Below, piece after piece: positions 27,667 to 37,177 of a stretch of DNA of 47,937 nucleotides. Below the pieces are notes generated by a model. It did not search any database. It worked only from the letters and a program-made list of their open reading frames with translations, and was not told the origin of the DNA. Source of the DNA: an uncultured Gardnerella sp. GTDB taxonomy: Bacteria; Actinomycetota; Actinomycetes; Actinomycetales; Bifidobacteriaceae. Both the position numbers and the translations under genes were made by a program. How positions within the stretch are numbered: position 1 is the first letter of the stretch; each line of letters starts with the position of its first letter. Location of the stretch: assembly GCA_947252975.1 (NCBI GenBank), contig CAMXWX010000003.1, positions 1 to 47,937 on the forward strand. The letters are read 5' to 3'.

Positions 27667-27753
27667 CTCATATTTATTTGAATATATGTACATAAGTCTT
27701 CAAACGCATTATCATAGATGTCTTATTTCAGCTACCTACTATAAGCGACGATT

Positions 27754-28344
27754 TTATCCTAGATCTGCATACGTGCAAATCCAACGATTATTTTTCAATT
27801 CCAAAGATAACGACGCCCAGTATTTCACAGGTCCTGCACAAATGCGCACAACACCTTCAAAATGATTCGGGCTGACTAACATTCCATTAAACAAACTCGG
27901 AACTGCAGGAAAACTACGCACAGCAGAGCGAGTTTCCGAATCGTTATTATCAGTGAAATACTCATCCATCAGTTTCCACATGTTAGTTAATTTAGTAATA
28001 CAACTTTTTGTTAAAAGCTGCGACATTGCTGGAGAAATAGGCCTACCTCTCGAAATATCTGCAGCTATGCAAGCAATTTGACAAGTTTTTAAAGCTAAAT
28101 TAACAAAAGCCTGCTCATCTCTACTGTCGAAATAACACATTCCAACATGGTATTTCAAGCATTCACGCGAAAAACCAACACTAACTTCACCCTCATATAC
28201 AGGCAAGCTAATACGAGGTCTACAGAAAACATGTGGAGGATCCTCGTCATTGTTTTTCTTAGTCTTTGAGGACTTATCTTTCAGCTCATCATCACTGTAA
28301 TCGTTATCTTCCATGCCATAGGCATCAGCAAAATCTATCTTCAT
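27754..28344 (-). CDS. Rv3235-family protein
   Basis: A 196-residue cytoplasmic protein resembling the actinobacterial Rv3235/DUF6459 family. The first 55 residues are acidic and disordered (DDELKDKSSKTKKNNDED). The conserved part runs from about 70 to the end: a helical region (LALKTCQIACIAADISRGRP) followed by the typical C-terminal strands with GVVRICAGPVKYWASLSLEL and the RWICTYADLG ending. Function is not known; in mycobacteria the gene is near secA, while here it is between fadD and guaB3. The ATG at 28344 has AGGAGAG upstream. Family assignment is from remembered sequence pattern. Confidence 0.65.
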   Translation of the reverse strand: MKIDFADAYGMEDNDYSDDELKDKSSKTKKNNDEDPPHVFCRPRISLPVYEGEVSVGFSRECLKYHVGMCYFDSRDEQAFVNLALKTCQIACIAADISRGRPISPAMSQLLTKSCITKLTNMWKLMDEYFTDNNDSETRSAVRSFPAVPSLFNGMLVSPNHFEGVVRICAGPVKYWASLSLELKNNRWICTYADLG

Positions 28345-28646
28345 GTTTCTCTCCTGTTTTAACAATTATTTAAAACTGTTGTTATTTAAAACTTGTTAAG
28401 CTTATATTTCTACAAACTAAACGAGTTTAGATAAAAGCTTACAACGTAATTTTTCTCTAACTGCGTAATTAATAAAAATGTGGATAAATTACAAAATATT
28501 CGTCGTTTTTATTGAAAATAAACGATTTTATGCGTGTTGAATTATACACATTACGGTTTAAAAGAATAGCAAATATAGCTAAAAAATCATATTTATGCAT
28601 AAATCAATAGAATGTTCATATAGATATAACAATTTTGAAAACAAAA
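28345..28646. other. AT-rich gap with palindrome and short repeats
   Basis: No gene was seen. The stretch is very AT-rich. It holds two copies of a TTATTTAAAACT-like string near 28366-28393, just upstream of the Rv3235-like gene, and a palindrome CTAAAC-GA-GTTTAG at 28417-28430. These lie where that gene's promoter should be. A guaB3 terminator bounds the right side. Confidence 0.5.
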
Positions 28647-28679
28647 ATGGCGGCTCAGAGCAAATTACTGAACCGCCAT
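28643..28679 (-). terminator. Terminator after guaB3
   Basis: Minus strand: ATGGCGG (plus 28673-28679) pairs with CCGCCAT (28647-28653), extended inside by TCAG/CTGA after one mismatch, then TTTTT (28643-28647). Strong intrinsic terminator. Confidence 0.85.
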
Positions 28680-28710
28680 ATTTTATGCAATAAGCATCAT
28701 ACTTATAACA

Positions 28711-29841
28711 CTAACGAATATCCTGATGGAATGGGTTAAATACTACGTTGCAACGCTGGAAGCTCTTAACATCAACATAACCTGTAGAAGCCATTGTTCT
28801 GCGCAATGCACCAACAAAGTTTGTAGTACCATCTGCTTCATGACTTGGACCGAAAAGAATATTTTCTAACGGAGCCACAGTGCCAACATTTGAGCGCATG
28901 CCACGAGGAAGTGATGAATGGCGAGCCTCAGCACCCCAATGAGTGCCATGACCAGGAGCCTCAGTTGCGCGAGCTAATGGAGTACCAAGCATAACTGCGT
29001 CAGCTCCAACTGCAAGAGCCTTAATAAAGCTGCCGGAATTACCCATTCCTCCATCAGCAATAATTTGCACGTAACGACCGCCGGATTCATCCATATAATC
29101 CCTACGAGCTTCAGCAACATCCGCAATGGCAGTAGCCATAGGTGCTTGCACACCTAAAGTATTCATTGTTGCGGATACTGCTCCGCCGCCAAATCCGACT
29201 AAAATACCTGCAGCTCCAGTTCTCATCAAATGAAGAGCAGAAGTATAATCCGCGCAACCTCCAACAATAACAGGGACATCGAGATCGTAAATAAACTTCT
29301 TTAAATCAAGAGGTTCATGATCTTTAGAAACATGTTCCGCAGATACTGCTGTTCCGCGAATCACAAATAAATCAACACCAGCTTCTAGCACAGTGTTATA
29401 TAATTCTTGCGTACGTTGTGGAGAAAGAGCTCCTGCTACTGTCACTCCAGCATCTCTGATTGTATGCAAACGCTTTGCAATCAATTCTGGTTTGATTGGC
29501 TCAGTATAAATCTCCTGAATGCGGCGGGTTGCAATATTTGACGGCATCTCAGCTATTTCTTTTAACAAAGGTTCTGGATTCTCATATCGAGTCCATAAAC
29601 CTTCTAGATCAAGAACTCCAAGACCACCCATTTGACCAATTGCAATCGCAGTATCCGGGCTAGTAACAGAATCCATCGGAGCAGCAATAATTGGGATATC
29701 AAACGTGTAAGCATCTACTTGCCATGAAGTAGATACAGCTTGAGGATCACGCGAGCGGCGCGAAGGAACAATAGCAATATCGTCAAGCGAATATGCAACT
29801 CGGGCTTTTTTGCCCAAACCAATTTCAATTTCCTGAGACAT
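28711..29841 (-). CDS. guaB3: GuaB3 family IMP dehydrogenase-related protein
   Basis: TIM-barrel protein of 376 residues, with no CBS domains, in the actinobacterial GuaB3 group. The N-terminus EIEIGLGKKARVAYSLDDI and the family segments VDAYTFDIPIIAAPMDSVTS and VQIIADGGMGNSGSF are clear. Real IMP dehydrogenases and GMP reductases have a catalytic Cys in the loop after the glycine-rich turn. Here that loop (residues about 216-227, VGFGGGAVSATM) has none. Mycobacterial GuaB3 is, as I recall, similar. The activity is therefore uncertain: a purine enzyme of unknown reaction or a regulatory relative. It is a single-gene unit with its own terminator. Confidence 0.9.
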   Translation of the reverse strand: MSQEIEIGLGKKARVAYSLDDIAIVPSRRSRDPQAVSTSWQVDAYTFDIPIIAAPMDSVTSPDTAIAIGQMGGLGVLDLEGLWTRYENPEPLLKEIAEMPSNIATRRIQEIYTEPIKPELIAKRLHTIRDAGVTVAGALSPQRTQELYNTVLEAGVDLFVIRGTAVSAEHVSKDHEPLDLKKFIYDLDVPVIVGGCADYTSALHLMRTGAAGILVGFGGGAVSATMNTLGVQAPMATAIADVAEARRDYMDESGGRYVQIIADGGMGNSGSFIKALAVGADAVMLGTPLARATEAPGHGTHWGAEARHSSLPRGMRSNVGTVAPLENILFGPSHEADGTTNFVGALRRTMASTGYVDVKSFQRCNVVFNPFHQDIR

Positions 29842-29908
29842 ACTTCTTAGGCTAGTGCCTTATGCTGACGAGTTACGACTCATAGTAAGACTCATAGTAA
29901 TTCAAAAG

Positions 29909-32251
29909 CTATTTATCATTATTTTTACGCAAAGCACTGTATATAGCTTTTGCTTTATTCTCGCCAATTCCAGGTACTTTTTGCAAATCTTCTAATGAAG
30001 CATTTTTCAAAGATTTTATTGAACCAAAAGATGCAAGCAAACGCTTGCGATACACTGCTCCAATTCCAGGAATTGCATCAAAAGTAGAATGCAATGAACC
30101 TTTTCTTCGCAATTTACGATGATACGAAATAGCAAAACGATGAGACTCGTCTCTAGCACGCTGCAATAAATACAATCCTTCTGAGCTTCTCTTAAAAATG
30201 ATTGGATAATCTTCGTCAGGAAGCCACACTTCTTCAAGCTTCTTAGCTAAACCACAAACAGTAATATCACTTACGCCAGCATCTCTCATAGCTCTTTTAG
30301 CAGCTTTTGCTTGTTCTTTTCCTCCATCGACAATAATTAATTGAGGTTTATAAGCAAAATGCCGCGCACTAGTCAATGAATTACCTGAAAAATGCTTATT
30401 AGAAATACTGTTAGCATCGCAAATATTAATATCAGATGAGTCAGATGTATCTGATGTATCTGATGAATCTGATGCATCAAGCCTATTTTCTGCATAAACA
30501 TCTTTATGCTTAAACCTTCGCAATAATGTTTCATAAACAGCACTTAAATCATCTATTTTACCATCACCATGTTCACCTCGAACCGCAAAATGACGGTACT
30601 CACTAGGACGAGCAACACCATCTTCAAAAACAACCATAGAAGCAACTTGATAACTGCCATCAACTGTATTTGAAATATCATAACATTCAATTCGCAAAGG
30701 AGATTTACTCATTCCAAGCGCTTTTGCTATTTCGTTCATAGCTTCTGTTCTCATATCTATGCTGTTAATACGGCTAGATTTTATTCGTTTCAATTCCTGA
30801 CTAGCATTATCGTTTGCACGATCCATAAGAGCACGTTTTTCTCCGCGCTCTGCAACTCTAATACTTACTTGAGAACCACGAATATTGCTAAGCCACAATT
30901 CAAGCTCTTGCTTACGTTCATCAGAAATTTTAATTGGAACTATAATCTCACGAGGAACAGGCGAAATAGGAGCAAGTAAATCCTCACGACCTGTTCTCTC
31001 TTGACGTTCACGACGAGTTTTAGTAGCTTGCGCTCGCAATATTACATCAGTTGCAGTAGCTTGCTGCGTAGAGCTAACAGCGTCGCGAACTTTCTTAATG
31101 CTAATAGTATCTTCATGGTTTTGTGTGTAATTTTGCTCATATTCTGCGTATACGCGAGTTAATAAATCAGCTATAAGATCACTGTCACTGATATGCTCAT
31201 TTCGTTCTACCGACCAATTTTTCTCTCCACGAATCATTCCAGCTCTGACAAAAAATACATGAATTGACGCTTCAAGCTCATCTCCGCAGAATCCAAAAAC
31301 ATCTGCTTCTACATCATTGTCAAACACAACTGCATTTTGTTGCAAAATAGTGTTCAAAACAGCAATTTCGTCACGCAATTTAGCTGCACGCTCAAATTCT
31401 AGCTCTTCACTTGCTTCTTTCATCTCATTCTTAATTTGTGAAATATAAGACTCTCCAACACTGCCTGTAAGTATGCCAACTACATGTTCTACCATCTTGC
31501 GATGTTCGCTAGGATCTATGTTTCCTATACAAGGAGCTGAACATTTACCAATCGAAGCAAATAAGCAAGGTCTACCAGTCCTATGAGCTTTGCTAAAAAC
31601 AGAGGATGAGCATGTGCGAATAGGAAAAGTTTTAAGTAAAGAATCTAAACTATGACGAAGAGGCCACACTTTTGCATACGGACCAAAATATCTAGCATGC
31701 CGCGCACTACGATTTCTAGTAATCCATACTCTTGGAAAAGTTTCCTCTAGCGAAACTGCAACATAAGGATATGTTTTATCGTCACGAAAAACTACATTAA
31801 ACCTAGGATTAAAAGCTTTAATCCAAGTATATTCAAGTGTAAGAGCCTCAAATTCAGTGCTTACAACAGTCCATTCCAAACTGCGAGCTGTAAGAACCAT
31901 AGATTGAGTTCTAGGATGAAGTTGGTAAAGAGGTTGAAAATAATTCGCTAAACGATTGCGTAAATTTTTTGCTTTTCCAACGTAAATAACTCGCCCCTCG
32001 CCATCACGCCACTTGTATACTCCAGGTTGCGCTGGAATATCACGAGAAGCTGGACGGAATAAATCACGGGTATCACCAAGCAATGGAGCTCCTAATGCAT
32101 TTACTCTTTCATCATCAAATGATGAATCTTTCGAAAACTGTTCATCTATTATTGCTTGCGTTTTACGCCATTTTTCACTATCTCTCATCCTATTTTCTTC
32201 TTGCAAATCATATGCTTTATAAGAATTTTTATTAAGATCATTATCTTTCAT
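29909..32251 (-). CDS. uvrC: UvrABC system protein C
   Basis: Nucleotide excision repair nuclease of 780 residues; typical UvrC has about 600. Domain order: GIY-YIG nuclease (GVYKWRDGEGRVIYVGKAKNLRNRL), Cys-rich patch, UVR motif (about 265-300), RNase H-like C-terminal nuclease, and tandem helix-hairpin-helix (IPGIGAVYRKRLLASFG, VPGIGENKAKAIY). The extra length lies in an N-terminal extension and internal insertions, including one near residues 590-605 coded by a 9-base repeat. A near-ideal AAGGAGGTGA precedes the ATG at 32251. uvrA is immediately upstream on the same strand, 102 bases away. Confidence 0.95.
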   Translation of the reverse strand: MKDNDLNKNSYKAYDLQEENRMRDSEKWRKTQAIIDEQFSKDSSFDDERVNALGAPLLGDTRDLFRPASRDIPAQPGVYKWRDGEGRVIYVGKAKNLRNRLANYFQPLYQLHPRTQSMVLTARSLEWTVVSTEFEALTLEYTWIKAFNPRFNVVFRDDKTYPYVAVSLEETFPRVWITRNRSARHARYFGPYAKVWPLRHSLDSLLKTFPIRTCSSSVFSKAHRTGRPCLFASIGKCSAPCIGNIDPSEHRKMVEHVVGILTGSVGESYISQIKNEMKEASEELEFERAAKLRDEIAVLNTILQQNAVVFDNDVEADVFGFCGDELEASIHVFFVRAGMIRGEKNWSVERNEHISDSDLIADLLTRVYAEYEQNYTQNHEDTISIKKVRDAVSSTQQATATDVILRAQATKTRRERQERTGREDLLAPISPVPREIIVPIKISDERKQELELWLSNIRGSQVSIRVAERGEKRALMDRANDNASQELKRIKSSRINSIDMRTEAMNEIAKALGMSKSPLRIECYDISNTVDGSYQVASMVVFEDGVARPSEYRHFAVRGEHGDGKIDDLSAVYETLLRRFKHKDVYAENRLDASDSSDTSDTSDSSDINICDANSISNKHFSGNSLTSARHFAYKPQLIIVDGGKEQAKAAKRAMRDAGVSDITVCGLAKKLEEVWLPDEDYPIIFKRSSEGLYLLQRARDESHRFAISYHRKLRRKGSLHSTFDAIPGIGAVYRKRLLASFGSIKSLKNASLEDLQKVPGIGENKAKAIYSALRKNNDK
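30435..30479. repeat. Five-unit 9-base tandem repeat inside uvrC
   Basis: Units GATGAGTCA, GATGTATCT, GATGTATCT, GATGAATCT and GATGCATCA follow one another. On the coding strand they give a Ser/Asp/Thr stretch (DASDSSDTSDTSDSSD). The frame stays open for any unit number, so length can vary without loss of the protein. Confidence 0.85.
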
Positions 32252-32353
32252 TTTCACCTCCTTTCCTAAACAAGATTTATGCAACTATTCATAAGATTTG
32301 TCGAGTAAATTTCTCAGTTCAGCAAATTACAGATCGGTAACTTTTTTGAACGC

Positions 32354-35305
32354 TTAATGTAACATTTGCTTAAGGAATTTACCTGTCCAACTCTCGCCAT
32401 TACGCGCTACGCTCTCAGGACTACCTTCTGCAACTAAGGTTCCGCCTTTATCTCCTCCTTCTGGACCTAAATCAATAATCCAATCTGCAGATTTCACAAC
32501 ATCAAGATTATGTTCAATTACAATAACACTGTTGCCTTTATCTACAAGAGATTGCAAAACCGCTAGAAGTTTCCTAACATCTTCAAAATGCAGTCCAGTA
32601 GTAGGTTCATCAAGAATATAAACTGTTTTACCAGTAGATCTTCTCTGCAGCTCTGTAGCAAGCTTTACTCGTTGAGACTCACCGCCAGAAAGCGTTGTTG
32701 CGCTTTGACCAAGACGAATATAGCCCAAGCCAACTTTTACTAAAGTATCTAAATATCGAGAAATAGAAGGATATGCTTTGAAAAATATTGCAGCTTCACA
32801 AATAGGCATATTAAGAACATCTGCAACAGACTTTCCGTTATATGTAACTTCCAAAGTTTCACGGTTATAACGTTTACCATGACAAACTTCACACTCTACG
32901 TATACGTCAGGCAAAAAGTTCATTTCTATTTTTAAAGTACCGTCGCCATGACATGCTTCACATCTGCCTCCTTTAACATTAAACGAGAAGCGACCAGGAC
33001 CATAGCCACGAACTTTTGCTTCTGGAGTCTGAGCAAACAATGAACGTATTTTATCCCAAACACCAGTGTAAGTTGCTGGATTAGAACGAGGAGTTCTTCC
33101 TATAGGATTCTGATCGACATGCACTACTTTGTCACAAAGCTCAATACCATCAATACGTTTGTACTTTCCTGGAACAATTCGAGCACCATTTAGTTTGTCT
33201 GCAAGAACAGGATATAAAATTGAGTTTATAAGTGTTGATTTACCAGATCCAGATACACCCGTTATGCATGTGAATACTCCCAAAGGTATGCTTACATCAA
33301 TATTTTTTAAATTATGCTCATGGGCATTAATTATATGGAGCATACGATTTTCGTCTACACTACGACGTTGTTTTGGCACATCTATTGAGCGTCTGTGAGC
33401 AATATAATCTCCAGTAATTGAACGCTGAGCTTTAATAATTCCATCAGACGGACCTGAATATACTACTTCTCCTCCATGCTCGCCAGCTTCTGGACCAATA
33501 TCAACAAGCCAATCGGACTGACGAATAGTATCTTCATCATGCTCGACAACAATAAGCGTATTACCAAGATTTCGCAGATGATGCAATGTTGCAATCAAAC
33601 GCTCATTATCTCTTTGATGCAATCCAATAGACGGCTCATCAAGCACGTACATAACACCAACTAAACCTGATCCAATTTGAGTAGCTAAACGAATACGTTG
33701 AGCCTCTCCACCAGACAAAGTTTTTGCAGCTCTTGAAAGAGTGAGATAGCTTAAACCCACATCGTTCAAAAAACCAAGTCGAGCACGAATCTCTTTTAAT
33801 ATTTCTGTTGCAATTACTGCTTGAGAACCATCCAAATGCAAAGCATTTACCCATGCTAGACTTCGCTCTACTGGCATATCGCAAACTTCAGCTATGGAAG
33901 TATTAGATACTGTAACTGCAAGAACTTCTGGACGTAAACGCTTTCCATTACATTTTTGGCATGGAACTTCACGCATATACGACTCATAATATTGACGCAT
34001 TTGATCAGAATCAGTTTCGTCATGTTTGCGCATAAGCGTACGAACTACACCTTCAAAGCCAGTAGAATATTCACGCTGACGCCCCCACCTATTTGTGTAG
34101 GAAACTTGAACTGTGAAATCATGACCATACATGATGTCATGTTTAACGTCTTCCGCTAGATCCTTCCACGGAGTATTCATATCAAAATGCAAATCTTTAG
34201 CAAGTCCTGAAAGTATGTGCTGATAATACATTCCAGCTGACTTATTCATTGCCCACGGCTCAATAGCTCCCTGCGCAAGAGATTTGTCTGGGTCTGGGAT
34301 AACAAGTTCAGGATCAATTTCGAGATTGTATCCAATGCCAGAACATTCAGAGCAAGCACCATAAGGAGCATTGAATGAAAATGTTCTAGGCTCAATCTCA
34401 TCAAGCTCTAATTGATGATTATTTGGGCATGCGCGATGCTCCGAAAATGATTTACGACGCGTTTGTGAGTCTTCTGGTTCGTCAACAAAATCAGCAATTA
34501 CTACTCCCTTAGATAGTTTTAATGCTGTTTCAATCGAATCAGTTAATCGAACACGAATGCCATCTTTAATAACTAAACGATCTACTACTACTTCAATTGT
34601 ATGTTTCTTCTGTTTAGTAAGAGTAATATCTTCAGAAAGCTCATGCATTTGTCCGTCAATAATCGCACGAGCATAACCATCTGAGCGCAAAAGCTCAAGC
34701 GTGTCTTTAAATTCTCCTTTACGACCACGAACTACTGGAGCAAGAATTTGTAACCTCGTACGTTCTGGCATAGCAAGCAACGAATCAGTCATTTGCTGAG
34801 GAGTTTGAGAGCTTACTATTTGACCACATTCAGGACAGTGAGGCACACCAATCCTAGCAAACAATAATCGCAAATAATCATATATTTCTGTAATAGTTCC
34901 AACAGTAGAACGAGGATTACGATTCGTAGTTTTTTGATCAATAGAAACAGCAGGACTTAGGCCCTCAATAAAATCAACATCAGGCTTATCCATACGTCCT
35001 AAAAATTGGCGAGCATAAGCACTAAGCGACTCAACATAGCGTCGCTGACCTTCTGCAAAAAGCGTATCAAACGCAAGCGAGGACTTACCAGATCCAGAAA
35101 GACCAGTAAAAACAACCATACGATTCCTAGGAATCGATAAACTTACATTTTTTAGATTATGCTCTCTAGCACCCTGGATAGTTATTTTCCATTCAGAAGG
35201 AATACTAGATAAATCAGCTATAAAAGTACCGTTGTTAGCGCTCATAGGAGCATTATCAAGCAATTCTTGCAACGAGTCATTTTGTTCATTCGCCTGTTTT
35301 GACAC
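32354..35305 (-). CDS. uvrA: UvrABC system protein A
   Basis: Damage-sensing ATPase of excision repair, 983 residues from the GTG at 35305. Two ABC modules are present: Walker [21 protein letters not shown] and [18 protein letters not shown], each with signature ([32 protein letters not shown]) and Walker B ([16 protein letters not shown]). The zinc ligands [13 protein letters not shown] and [10 protein letters not shown]...CEVCHGKRY are intact. GGAGG stands at good distance before the GTG at 35305; the frame extension to 35317 contains that ribosome site. A promoter with an SOS box lies upstream. It is expected to load UvrB at lesions; uvrB is outside the window. Confidence 0.97.
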   Translation of the reverse strand: MSKQANEQNDSLQELLDNAPMSANNGTFIADLSSIPSEWKITIQGAREHNLKNVSLSIPRNRMVVFTGLSGSGKSSLAFDTLFAEGQRRYVESLSAYARQFLGRMDKPDVDFIEGLSPAVSIDQKTTNRNPRSTVGTITEIYDYLRLLFARIGVPHCPECGQIVSSQTPQQMTDSLLAMPERTRLQILAPVVRGRKGEFKDTLELLRSDGYARAIIDGQMHELSEDITLTKQKKHTIEVVVDRLVIKDGIRVRLTDSIETALKLSKGVVIADFVDEPEDSQTRRKSFSEHRACPNNHQLELDEIEPRTFSFNAPYGACSECSGIGYNLEIDPELVIPDPDKSLAQGAIEPWAMNKSAGMYYQHILSGLAKDLHFDMNTPWKDLAEDVKHDIMYGHDFTVQVSYTNRWGRQREYSTGFEGVVRTLMRKHDETDSDQMRQYYESYMREVPCQKCNGKRLRPEVLAVTVSNTSIAEVCDMPVERSLAWVNALHLDGSQAVIATEILKEIRARLGFLNDVGLSYLTLSRAAKTLSGGEAQRIRLATQIGSGLVGVMYVLDEPSIGLHQRDNERLIATLHHLRNLGNTLIVVEHDEDTIRQSDWLVDIGPEAGEHGGEVVYSGPSDGIIKAQRSITGDYIAHRRSIDVPKQRRSVDENRMLHIINAHEHNLKNIDVSIPLGVFTCITGVSGSGKSTLINSILYPVLADKLNGARIVPGKYKRIDGIELCDKVVHVDQNPIGRTPRSNPATYTGVWDKIRSLFAQTPEAKVRGYGPGRFSFNVKGGRCEACHGDGTLKIEMNFLPDVYVECEVCHGKRYNRETLEVTYNGKSVADVLNMPICEAAIFFKAYPSISRYLDTLVKVGLGYIRLGQSATTLSGGESQRVKLATELQRRSTGKTVYILDEPTTGLHFEDVRKLLAVLQSLVDKGNSVIVIEHNLDVVKSADWIIDLGPEGGDKGGTLVAEGSPESVARNGESWTGKFLKQMLH

Positions 35306-35377
35306 AATTACCTCCACACTTCCCCATAATCACTTGAATATTCCCAACCAATACCCAATTTTATTACTAACAAGAAA

Positions 35378-35406
35378 ATTATAGAACAAGTGTTCGAAAA
35401 AGTAAA
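35378..35406 (-). promoter_or_regulatory. uvrA promoter with LexA-type SOS box
   Basis: Minus strand: -35 TTTACT (plus 35401-35406), 17-base spacer, -10 TATAAT (plus 35378-35383). The spacer contains TCGAACACTTGTTC, with GAAC-N4-GTTC at plus 35384-35395. This matches the actinobacterial LexA consensus TCGAAC-N4-GTTCGA in all but one outer position. Binding there would block RNA polymerase. The ATG-side distance is about 75 bases to the uvrA GTG. The divergent ABC-F gene starts 135 bases to the right. Confidence 0.75.
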
Positions 35407-35529
35407 GTATTTGACTATCAACCACATGCTGTATTCGTTACCAGTAAGCAGTATAATGGTGAGTTTGGTTATGACTTTTATAAGTAATAAATACTAACAG
35501 CCTAAATTTTGGGGAACGGAACAGACATT

Positions 35530-37131
35530 ATGCCTATTGACGCACAAGCTTTAACCATTCAGATTGGTGCGCGAACGCTGTTAAATCCTACCGATTTTCA
35601 CGTCACAAAGGGAGATAAGATCGGTTTAGTCGGCAGAAACGGCGCAGGCAAAACTACGCTTACTCGCGTTATTACAGGAGACATGCTGCCAGCAGGAGGC
35701 TCGGTTAGAGTTAGTGGAGGTTTAGGCTACTTACCTCAAGACACGCACGCAGCAGACCCAGAGCAAAGTGTTATAGATCGCATTATGAGTGCTCGAGATA
35801 TTGCTTCTATCGTTTCGCGTATTCGCAAAGCGGAAAAAGAAATGACAGATCCAGATCCAGACATAATGACTAAAGCTATGAACCGCTACGACAAAGCAAT
35901 GCAAGATTTTGAAAAAGCAGGCGGTTATTCAGTGCAATCTGAAGCAATATCGATGGCAACAAGCTTGGGACTTCCACAAGAAGTTATGCAACAAGCTTTA
36001 GGAACACTTTCAGGTGGTCAACGTCGCCGCATAGAACTTGCTAGAATTCTGTTTTCTGACGCAGATACATTAATTCTCGATGAGCCTACAAACCACTTAG
36101 ACGCAGACTCAATAATATGGTTGCGCAATTATCTTAAACGATTTGAAGGCGGATTCCTAGTAATTTCTCACTCCACAGAATTACTAGACGAAGTAGTCAA
36201 CAAAGTATGGCATTTAGATGCGCAACTTGCAAAAATAGACATGTACTCAATGGGTTGGAAAGCATACTTGCATCAGCGCGTAGTAGACGAAGAAAGACGT
36301 CGTCGCGAACGAGAAGTTGCAGAAAAGAAAGCTGAACGCCTTATGAAACAAGGCATTCGCTTGCATGCTAAAGCTACAAAAGCAGTTGCTGCTCAAAACA
36401 TGATGCGAAGAGCTGAACGCCTATTAAGCGAAACAAGTGAAGCTCAAAAACAAGAAAAAGTTGCAGATATTCGTTTTCCAGAACCAGCTGCATGCGGAAA
36501 AACTCCAATTATGGCAAAAGATATTTCCAAAGCGTATGGTTCTAATATTGTTTTCGCTGGAATTAATCTTGCTATAGACAAAGGTTCACGCGTTGTCATT
36601 CTAGGCTATAACGGTGCTGGAAAAACAACAACATTACGCATTTTGGCAGGAGAAGAAACAGCAGATACTGGTGAAGTTCAATACGGACACGGATGCAAAA
36701 TCGGTTATTTTGCACAGGAACACGATACATTAGACTTGGATTCTACAGTTTTGGAAAACCTTCAGCATGTTGCACCAAACCTGGATGACACGCAAGCACG
36801 TTCTATGCTTGGCAGCTTCCTGTTTTCCGGCGACGACGCAATGAAGCCTGCAAGAGTGCTTTCAGGTGGCGAAAAAACGCGTCTAGCACTTGCAACACTA
36901 GTCACTTCCAAGGCCAATGTGCTACTACTAGACGAACCTACTAACAACTTAGACCCAGCATCTCGAGATGAAATACTTAAAGCTATTGCAAAGTATGAGG
37001 GAGCAATTGTTCTTGTTACACACGATGAGGGTGCAGTTCAAGCCTTACAACCTGAGCGAGTGCTACTCATGCCTGATGGCGACGAAGACTTGTGGAATGA
37101 CGAATATCTCGATTTAGTTGCCGAAGAGTAA
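35530..37131 (+). CDS. ABC-F family ATPase
   Basis: Soluble twin-ATPase protein of 533 residues with no membrane domain. Domain 1: Walker A GRNGAGKTT (35-43), signature LSGGQRRRIELARILF, Walker B ILDEPTNHLD. The basic linker follows (about 250-310, RRREREVAEKKAERLMKQ). Domain 2: Walker A GYNGAGKTT, signature LSGGEKTRLALATLV, Walker B LLDEPTNNLD. ABC-F proteins act on stalled or initiating ribosomes, some protecting from antibiotics. This one is closest by pattern to mycobacterial Rv1473, annotated as macrolide transport without direct proof. The ATG at 35530 is used, with GGGGAACGGA upstream; a TTG at 35509 is in frame. The promoter is not clear, though TATAAT occurs at 35454. Confidence 0.9.
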   Translation: MPIDAQALTIQIGARTLLNPTDFHVTKGDKIGLVGRNGAGKTTLTRVITGDMLPAGGSVRVSGGLGYLPQDTHAADPEQSVIDRIMSARDIASIVSRIRKAEKEMTDPDPDIMTKAMNRYDKAMQDFEKAGGYSVQSEAISMATSLGLPQEVMQQALGTLSGGQRRRIELARILFSDADTLILDEPTNHLDADSIIWLRNYLKRFEGGFLVISHSTELLDEVVNKVWHLDAQLAKIDMYSMGWKAYLHQRVVDEERRRREREVAEKKAERLMKQGIRLHAKATKAVAAQNMMRRAERLLSETSEAQKQEKVADIRFPEPAACGKTPIMAKDISKAYGSNIVFAGINLAIDKGSRVVILGYNGAGKTTTLRILAGEETADTGEVQYGHGCKIGYFAQEHDTLDLDSTVLENLQHVAPNLDDTQARSMLGSFLFSGDDAMKPARVLSGGEKTRLALATLVTSKANVLLLDEPTNNLDPASRDEILKAIAKYEGAIVLVTHDEGAVQALQPERVLLMPDGDEDLWNDEYLDLVAEE

Positions 37132-37177
37132 AATGTTGAACTGAATTACTTGAATTGTGCAATAGAATGGTTAAGCA

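Noticed and set aside
27581..27865. Plus-strand open frame of 94 codons in the gap beside the Rv3235-like gene
   Set aside because: It runs antisense into the conserved C-terminus of that gene, spans the inverted repeat and has no ribosome site.
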